Below the pieces are notes generated by a model. That model searched no databases and was not told the origin of the DNA. It saw only the letters and a list, made by a program, of their open reading frames with translations. 33,009 nucleotides of DNA from assembly GCA_028875335.1 (NCBI GenBank), contig JAPPEF010000204.1:1-33009 (forward strand), written 5' to 3'. How positions within the stretch are numbered: the stretch's first letter is position 1; every line of letters begins with the position of its first letter. The DNA is from Gemmatimonadota bacterium. GTDB taxonomy: Bacteria > Latescibacterota > UBA2968 > UBA8231. This document shows, in pieces, positions 1-7,597 of this stretch. The position numbers and the translations under genes are program-made.

Positions 1-2
1 CA

Positions 3-797
3 TACGCTGCCTGCGTAGATCAATTGGACGAGATCATAGGGGACTTTTTAGCGGTTCTGGAGCGCGACGGGCTGCTCGACAACACCGTCATTGTCTACAC
101 CTCGGATCACGGCGAACTGGCTGGGGAGCACGGCCTGTGGTGGAAACAGACCTGGCACGAAGCTTCTGTGCGGGTGCCGCTGATCATCTCTCTGCCGGAG
201 CACCGCAGGGGTCAGCTCTCGCCGGCTGAAATCGCCGCGCCGGTGAGCCTGGCTGATATCTTTCCCACGCTCTGTGGCCTGACCGACGCGCCCCTGCTCG
301 ACGATCTGGACGGCATTGACTTGACGCCGGCGGTGCGGGGCGATGCCTGTCCGGCTCTGGCAGCGCGCCCCGGCGTCATCGTCGGGCACTTGGGCAAAGG
401 ATACCGCATGATCCGCTCGCCGCGCTACAAGTACATCGCCTTCCACACCTACGAGGACCTGGCCTTCGATCTGATCGACGATCCAGACGAGCAGCGCAAT
501 CTGGCAGGCTGCGCCGCAGGGGAGACGGCCGCCGAACTGGAGCAACTCAAGTCCGCGCTCTGCGATGGCTTTGATTTTGCGGAAGCCATCGAGTCGACTA
601 GGCGGGAAAGTGCGCAATATCGCAAGCAGTATCCGAGCCGGATAAAGCCCCGAACGTCTAACCAGATCATGCGTGGAGACGGGATGCTGGTCGAAGCGGA
701 CCAGCCGCTCTATTATCCAGATGTGGTCAGCCAGGACCCACGCCGGGACTTCAGCGACTGTCCGCAGCAGCGCAGAGCTTCCCGTCGCCGTCGATGA
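3..797 (+). CDS. Sulfatase, C-terminal part (5' end outside the window)
   Basis: This is the C-terminal portion of a type I sulfatase (alkaline phosphatase superfamily), which hydrolyses sulfate esters, commonly of sulfated glycans. The frame is open from the first bases of the window, so the N-terminus with the modified cysteine lies upstream. The visible marker is SDHGELAGEHGLWWK, the metal-binding Asp-His segment, followed by a typical VRVPLIISLP strand and a late YKYIAF...DLIDDPDEQRNLA stretch that is standard near sulfatase C-termini. The last residues are arginine-rich. It converges on the WD40 gene 80 bases downstream. A second, complete sulfatase at 27690-29126 shares the same SDHGEL motif. 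The family is confident; the substrate is unknown. Confidence 0.9.
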   Translation, partial: YAACVDQLDEIIGDFLAVLERDGLLDNTVIVYTSDHGELAGEHGLWWKQTWHEASVRVPLIISLPEHRRGQLSPAEIAAPVSLADIFPTLCGLTDAPLLDDLDGIDLTPAVRGDACPALAARPGVIVGHLGKGYRMIRSPRYKYIAFHTYEDLAFDLIDDPDEQRNLAGCAAGETAAELEQLKSALCDGFDFAEAIESTRRESAQYRKQYPSRIKPRTSNQIMRGDGMLVEADQPLYYPDVVSQDPRRDFSDCPQQRRASRRRR

Positions 798-877
798 ATC
801 TGGCGGTCGGAAAACAGAGGAACCTCTTGGGGGAATGGGAATAGGAGATGGAACACTGCCAGCGGTTCTGGGCTATT

Positions 878-3800
878 TTATTGCAAGACCAGCATCTTGC
901 GCACTTGGGTGACTGCCCCGGCCTGAAGCCGGTACAAGTAAACCCCACTGGCGACGCGTACGCCGCTATGGTCGCGGCCGTCCCAAGGAACTTGGTACGC
1001 GCCGGCAGCTTGGACTCCGTCCACCAGCGTGCGCATCGGTTGGCCGAGGACGTTGTAGATCACCAGCCGCACCGGGCCAGAGACACTCACGCGGTAGGGG
1101 ATCTGGGTGGAGCTGTTGAAGGGGTTGGGGTAGTTGGACTCTAGACTGCTGGCGACCGGCAAGGTAGCCTTGGCAGCTTCCCAATCGGCTGGATCGGTCG
1201 AGAAGATTCGATACAATCCCGTCTGGTCGGCAACCCACATGTCGGCTCCCTCCGGCCCGATGGCGATGCGCTGCGGATTAGTAAAGCCGACCGCAAAGGC
1301 TTCAATGTGACCTTTGGGGCTTGCGATCCAAATGTTGTCTGTTACGGCGTCTGCTACATAGAGAGCGCTGCCAAGCGGCCCAGCGTTAGAGAACGCGATG
1401 CCTTGGAATTGACGCTCACTGACAGGTACCGGCGGCACCAACGTGTGCCATTCTCCTTTGGCGTGAAGTTGGTACAAGCCTGAAAGTTCGTCGTGGTTGA
1501 GATCGGTATCCGAGAGCGTCAGCAGACCGCCGTATTTTCCGGTTGGATCGGCCTTCAGGTCCATTGGATCGATATCGCTTCTGTCGGCAGGTAGGGTATG
1601 GGAAGCGATTAGGTGGAGATAGAAGTACGTATTCAGCCGGTAGAAAGACTGGCCTTGCCCGCTGTCTGCATCGTAGATATAGGCCCCGGCTGGATAGCCC
1701 GCTGGGCTACTGAATTCAATGAACGCTTGGGTCGAATTTTTATCGTAGATGTTTCTTGCGTCGCGGAACTCGCCGTTCGGCTCTACGATTACGACGCGAG
1801 TTTTACGACGTCCAGCCGGGCCAGCGTTGATAGTCACAAAGAGCTTGTTGTCAAACACTCCAGTTTGATCGAAGCGGACTGTCGGCACTGCGTTTACCAA
1901 CTCGGCAGGGATGCGGGCGACGAAGTCCTCTCTTCCTGCTGAGTACCTCCAGAGTAATACTGCTCCATTGTCGGACGCGGCGTTGAGGATTGTAGCACCC
2001 ATGATCCCCGTGCCATACTCGCGATTCGCGATAAGATCCATGGCGACCGGTTCCAACCACGACCACTGCTCGACAGCAAAACCGAGTGGAACGGATATAT
2101 CGACAGGTGGATCTGGGATGTTCAACAGGTCCCACAGCAGAATCGTGCCGTCGTTACTGCCACTGGCCAGAATGGTCCCATCTGGCGAAAATGCCACGGA
2201 AGAGACGCGATCTGCATGTCCTTTGAGGGAGGCTTTGAGTTGTCCGCTGTCCGTATCCCACAACCGGAGCGTATCGTCCCAACTGCCACCGGCGAGGGTG
2301 GCTCCATCCGGAGAGAAAGCTATCGAAGTGATATGATTCCCTTCGAGGGAGGCTTTGAATTGTCCGCTGTCCACGTCCCACAACTGGAGCGCGCCGTCAG
2401 AACCGCTACCGACGAGGGTGGCCCCATCCGGAGAGAAAGCTACTGAAGTAATCCAATTATCCGTGTCATCTGCATGTCCTTCGAGGGAGGCTTTGAGTTG
2501 TCCGCTGTCCACGTCCCACAGCCGTACCTTACCGTCCCTATGGCCACTAGCTAGGGTGGATCCATCTGGCGAAAAGGTCACGGAAAAGACAGCTCCCGTA
2601 TCTCCTTGGGGGAAAATGAATTCTGCCTGATCGCTGTCCGCGTCCCATAGCCGTACCTTGCCGTCTCCATGGCCACTAGCTAGGATGGAGCCATCCGGCG
2701 AAAAAACTACCGAACCTGTCCAGATACCTCTGTGCAAAATGTTCTGCATTTGTCCACTATCCACATCCCACAACCGGATCGTCAGACTACTACTGGCTAA
2801 GGCAGATCCATCGGGCGAAAATGATACTGAATAGACAGAACCCGTATGCCCTTTGAGATCCTTGAACTGGCCGCTGTCCACATCCCACAGCCGTACTTTG
2901 TCCCCATGGGCACTAGCCAAGGTGGACCCATCTGGCGAGAAAGCTACCGAACTGACCCAAATCGTATGCCCCGACAAAATGCCCTGCATTTGTCCGCTGT
3001 CCGTATCCCACAACTGGAGCGCGCCGTAACCACTGGCAACGATCAGAGAGGCCCCGTCCGGCGTATATAACACGGAATAAATAAGCGCCCGCAGCCCCTG
3101 AGTGTTCTGTATTTGTCCGCTGTCCACATCCCACAACCGGATCGTATTGTCCCAACTGCCACTGGCGAGAGTAGTCCCATCGGGTGAAAAGGACATGGAA
3201 CTGATCTGGGCCTTATGTCCTTTAAGGATGGCCTTGAGTTGTCCGCTGTCCGCATCCCACAACCGGATCGTATTGTCCCAACTGCCACTGGCGAGAGTAG
3301 CCCCATCGGGTGAAAAGGACACGGAACTGATCTGGGCCTTATGTCCTTTGAGGATGGCCTTGAGTTGTCCGCTGTCCGCATCCCACAACCGGATCGTAGT
3401 GTCGTTGCTGCCACTGGCGAGAGTAGCCCCATCGGGTGAAAAGGACACGGAGTTGATCCGCTCCATATGCCCTTTGAGGATGGCCTTGAGTTGTTCGCTA
3501 TCCACGTCCCACAACCGGATCGTAGTGTCCCAACTGCCACTAGCGAGGGTGGCTCCATCCGGTGAGAAAGCTACCGAAGTTATCTGATTCCCTTCGAGGG
3601 TGGCTTTGAGTTGTCCGCTGTCCACGTCCCATAGCTCGATCGCGTTGTCGAACCCCCCACTGATACTGGCCAAGGTGGAGCCATCCGAGGAGAGAGCCAT
3701 TACTTCGGCGTCTCTTTCTGGAATCAGAACAACTTCGGCACCAGCGTAGGTATCGTAGAGCCAGATGCCGATATTGGTGTTCACCGCCAACCGCGTACCA

Positions 3801-3973
3801 TCAGCCGAATAGACCGCCGCTGTTGCTTGTCCTGTTTTCGCGCGTCCTTTGCCCAGCCGGGCGAGGGCCCCTTCGGGCAGATTCCAGCGCGTATAGTCTT
3901 GAGCGCGGCTGGCCGGCGCGAATAGGACACTGACCGACACTAGGGCGACGTTGAACAACGAGGCTTTTTTCAT
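878..3973 (-). CDS. Secreted WD40-repeat protein (14 blades) with C-terminal sorting-type domain
   Basis: A 1031-residue exported protein. I start it at MKKASLFNV because this gives a normal signal peptide ending near ASRAQ; an in-frame start 39 bases upstream would bury that peptide. Fourteen WD40 units follow, residues about 50-620, with the consensus FSPDGATLASGSWDNTIRLW. Fourteen blades fit two seven-bladed propellers. A less regular region then contains NHL-like text (GFTNPQRIAIGPEG). The last 85 or so residues hold SLESNYPNPFNSSTQIPY and end in SGVYLYRLQAG, the signature of FlgD-like/Por (type IX) secretion C-terminal domains. It is probably a surface or secreted binding scaffold; its ligand is unknown. 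No clear Shine-Dalgarno site is visible. A TTGACA-like box lies upstream (4039-4044, complement), with a poor -10. Confidence 0.9.
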   Translation of the reverse strand: MKKASLFNVALVSVSVLFAPASRAQDYTRWNLPEGALARLGKGRAKTGQATAAVYSADGTRLAVNTNIGIWLYDTYAGAEVVLIPERDAEVMALSSDGSTLASISGGFDNAIELWDVDSGQLKATLEGNQITSVAFSPDGATLASGSWDTTIRLWDVDSEQLKAILKGHMERINSVSFSPDGATLASGSNDTTIRLWDADSGQLKAILKGHKAQISSVSFSPDGATLASGSWDNTIRLWDADSGQLKAILKGHKAQISSMSFSPDGTTLASGSWDNTIRLWDVDSGQIQNTQGLRALIYSVLYTPDGASLIVASGYGALQLWDTDSGQMQGILSGHTIWVSSVAFSPDGSTLASAHGDKVRLWDVDSGQFKDLKGHTGSVYSVSFSPDGSALASSSLTIRLWDVDSGQMQNILHRGIWTGSVVFSPDGSILASGHGDGKVRLWDADSDQAEFIFPQGDTGAVFSVTFSPDGSTLASGHRDGKVRLWDVDSGQLKASLEGHADDTDNWITSVAFSPDGATLVGSGSDGALQLWDVDSGQFKASLEGNHITSIAFSPDGATLAGGSWDDTLRLWDTDSGQLKASLKGHADRVSSVAFSPDGTILASGSNDGTILLWDLLNIPDPPVDISVPLGFAVEQWSWLEPVAMDLIANREYGTGIMGATILNAASDNGAVLLWRYSAGREDFVARIPAELVNAVPTVRFDQTGVFDNKLFVTINAGPAGRRKTRVVIVEPNGEFRDARNIYDKNSTQAFIEFSSPAGYPAGAYIYDADSGQGQSFYRLNTYFYLHLIASHTLPADRSDIDPMDLKADPTGKYGGLLTLSDTDLNHDELSGLYQLHAKGEWHTLVPPVPVSERQFQGIAFSNAGPLGSALYVADAVTDNIWIASPKGHIEAFAVGFTNPQRIAIGPEGADMWVADQTGLYRIFSTDPADWEAAKATLPVASSLESNYPNPFNSSTQIPYRVSVSGPVRLVIYNVLGQPMRTLVDGVQAAGAYQVPWDGRDHSGVRVASGVYLYRLQAGAVTQVRKMLVLQ
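2127..3645 (-). repeat. Tandem coding repeats of about 126 bp (WD40 blades)
   Basis: DNA-level tandem array encoding WD40 blades, typical period 126 bases (42 residues). The copies around 3201 and 3327 are nearly identical at the nucleotide level over the whole period, for example in the shared segment ctgatctgggccttatgtcc. Outer copies are more diverged and vary in length. The near-identity suggests recent unit duplication or gene conversion inside the gene. Confidence 0.9.
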
Positions 3974-4103
3974 TGTTAGCCGTTCATGTTCACACCAGTG
4001 ACAATCTCTCATTAACCACTACCAGAACGGAGTCCGTGTGTCAATAGAAACTTTGTCGTTGTGCGGGAAGAGCTCTATTAGATTCCCACGCGAGTGATTG
4101 GCA

Positions 4104-5390
4104 CTAGCGTTCTGTTGCAGGAGATCGCGCTGGCCGCAGCCCGAAAAAAGCCGCCATAATCAAGCCGCTCGCAATCCGCGACGCGCAGGCCAAGCCAAAG
4201 ACAGCCCCGTAGCCATAGTCGAGGATGAGCGTGCCGCCGATGAGACTGCCGAGAAAACTCAAAAGCTGGAAGCCGCAGACGCGGAGGCCCTGGATCCGCG
4301 CCCAGAAGCGCCGGGGCAGTACTTGGGTGGAAAAGTGCTGGTCGGACGGGTTGTCGATAACTTCGCCGATGCGCACGAGTAGGAACATGGGCACGGCCAA
4401 CGGCAGGCTGATAAAGGCCCCCATGATCCCGAGAGCACTGCCGCCCATAATGCGGGATGGAAGGATGGTCAGCGTCGGTCCGAAGCGGCGCACTAGCGTT
4501 GGCGCGGCAAAGGTCGCTGGTAGGCCGGCGAGTTGGCTGAGGAAGAAGATTGCGCCGATCGCAGCCGGGCCAACACCTAGTTCGGCTTCGAAAAATACGT
4601 TGAAGAATGGGTACGTCAGTCCCATAGAGAAGCCGCGCGTGCCACTCAATGCAGTAATAGCGGCAAAGACGCGCCACGGCGAGGCCATTGGCTCGGTCTC
4701 GTCCGGCGACTTTCGAGCTTCGGCGTGCTCAGGGCGACGCCGGGTTGGCGCGGGTGCTCTTTCGCGGCGGGTTTGACCGGATGCGTACAACATCGGCACG
4801 ACGGCGATGAGCGAACACGCCGCGCCGAAGAACAGCGCGTAGCGGAAGGGCTCTGGAACTTCGGTGGAAAGGCCGAGGAAGTAGCCCATGACCCCGGGCA
4901 TGAAGCCACCGACTAGGCTCAAGAGCATGCGGACGACTATTTGCAGGGCCGACCAAATGGCGAGGGCTTCGGCGCGCCGCGCTGGATGGGCGTTGTCCGA
5001 GAGGAAGGGCACGTGGTTGACCCAGACGAAGGCCATGGCCACGCCGCCGACAAATGAGAATGCCAGCAGGGCGCCCGGCGACGTGGTCAAGCACAGGCCC
5101 AACTGGGAGATGGCCAGCAGCAGGCCCGAGGCGATGAGGAAGGGGCGGCGACCGAGGCGGTCGCTCAGGATGCCGGTGGGTAGTGCTAATAGGCCAGTCG
5201 CCAGCGGTGCCATGCTGGCAACTTGGCCGATGAAGTCCTCTTGGTAGCTGAGACGCAGTAGATAGAGGTTGTACAGCAGGGAAAAAAGCGCCATGCCGGC
5301 GTTGATCGAGGTGCCAAAAGCGAAGAACAGCCGAACATTGCGGTTGAATTCCCGCAGCCGAAAGCGGCTTAGGGCGTGGCCGATGGGCAT
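4104..5390 (-). CDS. Major facilitator superfamily transporter
   Basis: A 428-residue inner-membrane transporter with many hydrophobic helices, consistent with the usual 12-helix MFS fold. The loop 2-3 motif is clear: LPTGILSDRLGRRPFLIASG at about residues 76-95. A hydrophilic stretch in the middle (SGQTRRERAPAPTRRRPEH) fits the cytoplasmic loop between the two six-helix halves. The start overlaps the end of the upstream M14 peptidase gene by 22 bases and has no obvious Shine-Dalgarno sequence, so translation is probably coupled. As third gene after the dioxygenase and carboxypeptidase, it may carry their substrate or product; that is inference. The transported compound cannot be read from the sequence. 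Confidence 0.88.
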   Translation of the reverse strand: MPIGHALSRFRLREFNRNVRLFFAFGTSINAGMALFSLLYNLYLLRLSYQEDFIGQVASMAPLATGLLALPTGILSDRLGRRPFLIASGLLLAISQLGLCLTTSPGALLAFSFVGGVAMAFVWVNHVPFLSDNAHPARRAEALAIWSALQIVVRMLLSLVGGFMPGVMGYFLGLSTEVPEPFRYALFFGAACSLIAVVPMLYASGQTRRERAPAPTRRRPEHAEARKSPDETEPMASPWRVFAAITALSGTRGFSMGLTYPFFNVFFEAELGVGPAAIGAIFFLSQLAGLPATFAAPTLVRRFGPTLTILPSRIMGGSALGIMGAFISLPLAVPMFLLVRIGEVIDNPSDQHFSTQVLPRRFWARIQGLRVCGFQLLSFLGSLIGGTLILDYGYGAVFGLACASRIASGLIMAAFFGLRPARSPATER

Positions 5391-6397
5391 TCGGCGTGGC
5401 GCTCTGCAAACACCTCTACGGCCTTTTGCACGACGATCTTTGCGGTGTGGACCCGCTCGGCAAAGGGCAGTTCCATGCCGGTCTCAATGGTGAAGGCCAA
5501 GCCGTAAGTGTGCGCGGCAAAGTCGGCGAGGTTGAGGCCCTCGCCGCGCTGCTGGGGATTGAGCCAGAAGACGCTGTGCGGCCCTGTTGTGAAAAAGGAT
5601 CCGGGCAAGTACTCGCTCGGGGCGAGGGGCGCGCCGGAAGCCGCAACTGCGGCGATCATCTCGCTGGCCATGGTCTCCTCCCATTGCTGGTTGCTGGGGG
5701 TGCGCTGGTGCCGCGCTGAAAACCAGAAGAAATCGCCCCCGTGCTCGTGGAGGTCCAGCGTCAAACCGGGCTGTATGGCGGCCATTAGGTCGCGGGTACA
5801 GCGCGGCTCGACGGGTGCCCAAGGGGTGTCGTGGAAGCGGTTGAGGTGGAGGACTTCGCCGACGGGATCAATTACCAGTGTGTATGCGCGCTCGACGCCG
5901 GGATTGCTAGCGGGGAAGTAAAGCCGACGGCCCTTGAGCACTTCGATCCAGTCGCCTACTGGATGGTTGTACAGATTGCTCGTCGCGTAGCCGTACTCGC
6001 CGATGAGGGCAACCACAGTGTCGCCTTCTTCATAGAGGACTTCGCCGCGCTTTTTGAGCAAGGGGGCGACGTCGTCGAGGCTGCCGAGGTTTGGGGCTTC
6101 GTCTAGGCTCAGGCCGAGCGCGTAGGCGAGGCCGTTCATGCCGATGGGGTCGCGGCTGGGAATGGTGTAGAGCTGGTGCTCGGTCTCGATCTCGTCGATG
6201 AGGGCGCAGGCCGCGCTGACGCCGGCTTGTTCGGTGGCGTGGCTACCGGCGCTGATGAAAATGGCCGGTGTTTTGTCGCCGCCGCTTTTGATCGCGACAA
6301 TGGGCTGGCCGTCGGGTGCGCGGCCGAGGATTTGTGGAGTGTGGCCGTTATCTTGGATACAGGAGAGCAGGTCGGCGTAGCTGTCGAATGGTTGCAT
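5369..6397 (-). CDS. M14-type zinc carboxypeptidase/deacylase-like protein
   Basis: A 342-residue enzyme resembling the M14 zinc carboxypeptidase/aspartoacylase clan. The zinc-ligand pair appears as GSHATEQAG (H53 and E56 of the HxxE motif). A later LDLHEHGGDFFWF supplies a histidine, probably the third ligand, and FTIETGMELPF is a good candidate for the catalytic glutamate. No signal peptide is seen, so it is probably cytoplasmic, more like amide or N-acyl amino-acid hydrolysis than secreted digestion. I start at MQPFDSY, 5 bases after the dioxygenase stop; a start 15 bases further upstream (MCLNA) is possible. It sits between the dioxygenase and the MFS transporter on the same strand. The substrate is unknown. 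Confidence 0.8.
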   Translation of the reverse strand: MQPFDSYADLLSCIQDNGHTPQILGRAPDGQPIVAIKSGGDKTPAIFISAGSHATEQAGVSAACALIDEIETEHQLYTIPSRDPIGMNGLAYALGLSLDEAPNLGSLDDVAPLLKKRGEVLYEEGDTVVALIGEYGYATSNLYNHPVGDWIEVLKGRRLYFPASNPGVERAYTLVIDPVGEVLHLNRFHDTPWAPVEPRCTRDLMAAIQPGLTLDLHEHGGDFFWFSARHQRTPSNQQWEETMASEMIAAVAASGAPLAPSEYLPGSFFTTGPHSVFWLNPQQRGEGLNLADFAAHTYGLAFTIETGMELPFAERVHTAKIVVQKAVEVFAERHAECPSATP

Positions 6398-6402
6398 GGC
6401 GT

Positions 6403-7416
6403 TTAGGCACATAGGGGATGCGCCATTTCCATTTGCTCGCGGCGGAAGGGGACGTCGATCTGGCCGTCTTGGTTGATGGTCGCCATTTTGGCCCGCGCCT
6501 CTAGCCACAGTCGGTTCCACTCGGCGGGATCGCGTAGCTCGCTGTCGGGATCGCGGCGGCTGCGGGCGACAAACCCTGGGAAGGCGATGCGCCCGGTGGG
6601 CTGGTCGGTGGGATTGTAGCGCAGGTCAAAGCTCCAGCGGACCTCGTCACTGACGTTGGGATAGGAGCCGTGGACGGTCTGCTTGTGGACGCAGATGACA
6701 TCGCCACGCTCGACCGGCACGGGAATGGCCCGATCGGCGGCGAAGAGTTTTTCTGGCACTTGGGTCGCACCGGCGAATTGGGGTGCGTTGTCCATGTAGT
6801 TGGAGCAGTGCGGCAGCAGCCCGTTTTTGTGCGAGCCGGGCGCGACCATCAGTGGCCCCTTCTCGATGGGTGTGTCTTGGAGCGAGAACCATATGGTCAG
6901 CATCTGCGTGTCGTCTGCTTCTTCGGTGACGACGCCGTGGTCTTGGTGCCATTGGGTCGCGCCGAGGACGGCGTTGCCGAACTGGTTCTTGGGCAGATGG
7001 TGCTCGGGCGGCTTGATGCGCACATGCTGGACTGGATTAGAGTAAATTTCCGGGCCAATCAGCGACTCGACGACGTCGAGCAGGTTCGGGTCGGTGAAGG
7101 CGCGGAAGACGGCCGGTCCGGCCCAGAAGGGGGTGTCGGATTGGACGTTTTGAAAGGGCAGAGAGAAGTCGAAGTACTGGCTGTGGATGCGGCCGGTTTC
7201 AACGCAGATCTGGATGTAGCGGTCGCCAAACTCGAGCTCTTCGTAGCGCGAGGTAATTTCGCCTTGAGCATAGAGCGCGTCGGCCAAGCTGTCGAGGACC
7301 GTGGCGTATTCGTCGATGACTGGGTCAAGGGTGGTGACCGGATCGAGGACGCCTTTGACGACGACGTAGCCTTCGCTGGCGAAGTGGTCGAGTTGGCTGG
7401 GGGTGAGCGCGGGCAT
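6403..7416 (-). CDS. Phytanoyl-CoA dioxygenase (PhyH)-family Fe(II)/2-oxoglutarate enzyme
   Basis: A 337-residue non-haem iron oxygenase that would hydroxylate a small molecule using O2 and 2-oxoglutarate. The facial triad is visible: H157 and D159 in WHQDHG, and H249 in VHGSYPN. R260 in VRWSFDLRY is the likely 2-oxoglutarate anchor. The start at 7416 is fixed by a perfect GGAGG (7424-7428, complement) 7 bases upstream; an in-frame extension to 8091 exists but runs antisense into the next gene and is rejected. It is the first gene of a probable operon with the M14-like peptidase and the MFS transporter. PhyH enzymes are highly varied, so the substrate is unknown. A second family member lies at 25758-26534. 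Confidence 0.9.
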   Translation of the reverse strand: MPALTPSQLDHFASEGYVVVKGVLDPVTTLDPVIDEYATVLDSLADALYAQGEITSRYEELEFGDRYIQICVETGRIHSQYFDFSLPFQNVQSDTPFWAGPAVFRAFTDPNLLDVVESLIGPEIYSNPVQHVRIKPPEHHLPKNQFGNAVLGATQWHQDHGVVTEEADDTQMLTIWFSLQDTPIEKGPLMVAPGSHKNGLLPHCSNYMDNAPQFAGATQVPEKLFAADRAIPVPVERGDVICVHKQTVHGSYPNVSDEVRWSFDLRYNPTDQPTGRIAFPGFVARSRRDPDSELRDPAEWNRLWLEARAKMATINQDGQIDVPFRREQMEMAHPLCA

Positions 7417-7505
7417 GGTTTTTCCTCCAATGGGTGCGCGATTGGTGGGCGACGTGTGCGTTGTCTCTACAATAACAAGGGCCATGTATAAGAGGCAAGC
7501 GCGGA

Positions 7506-7534
7506 TTGGAAGGAGAAGTGCGATTCGATATACT
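7506..7534 (+). promoter_or_regulatory. Candidate sigma70-type promoter for the discoidin-like gene
   Basis: TTGGAA (7506-7511) and TATACT (7529-7534) are separated by exactly 17 bases, matching 4/6 and 5/6 of the sigma70 consensus. Transcription would start near 7541, leaving a leader of about 57 bases before the ATG at 7598. The site lies in the 181-base divergent region shared with the dioxygenase gene. No experiment supports it; housekeeping promoters in this lineage may differ. Confidence 0.45.
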
Positions 7535-7597
7535 ATGGCTTCGCGTCGCTTGCGGTGGGAAACGCCAGCCGCGGCGACCGATGCCATAGGAGACACC

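Noticed and set aside
2127..3645. Regular repeats that might be taken for a CRISPR or satellite array
   Set aside because: The units are in-frame WD40 blades of about 126 bases with no spacers, inside a long open frame.
4016..4044. Promoter for the WD40 gene with a perfect TTGACA (complement of 4039-4044)
   Set aside because: At 17 bases spacing the -10 reads TAGTGG, a poor match, so no promoter is listed.
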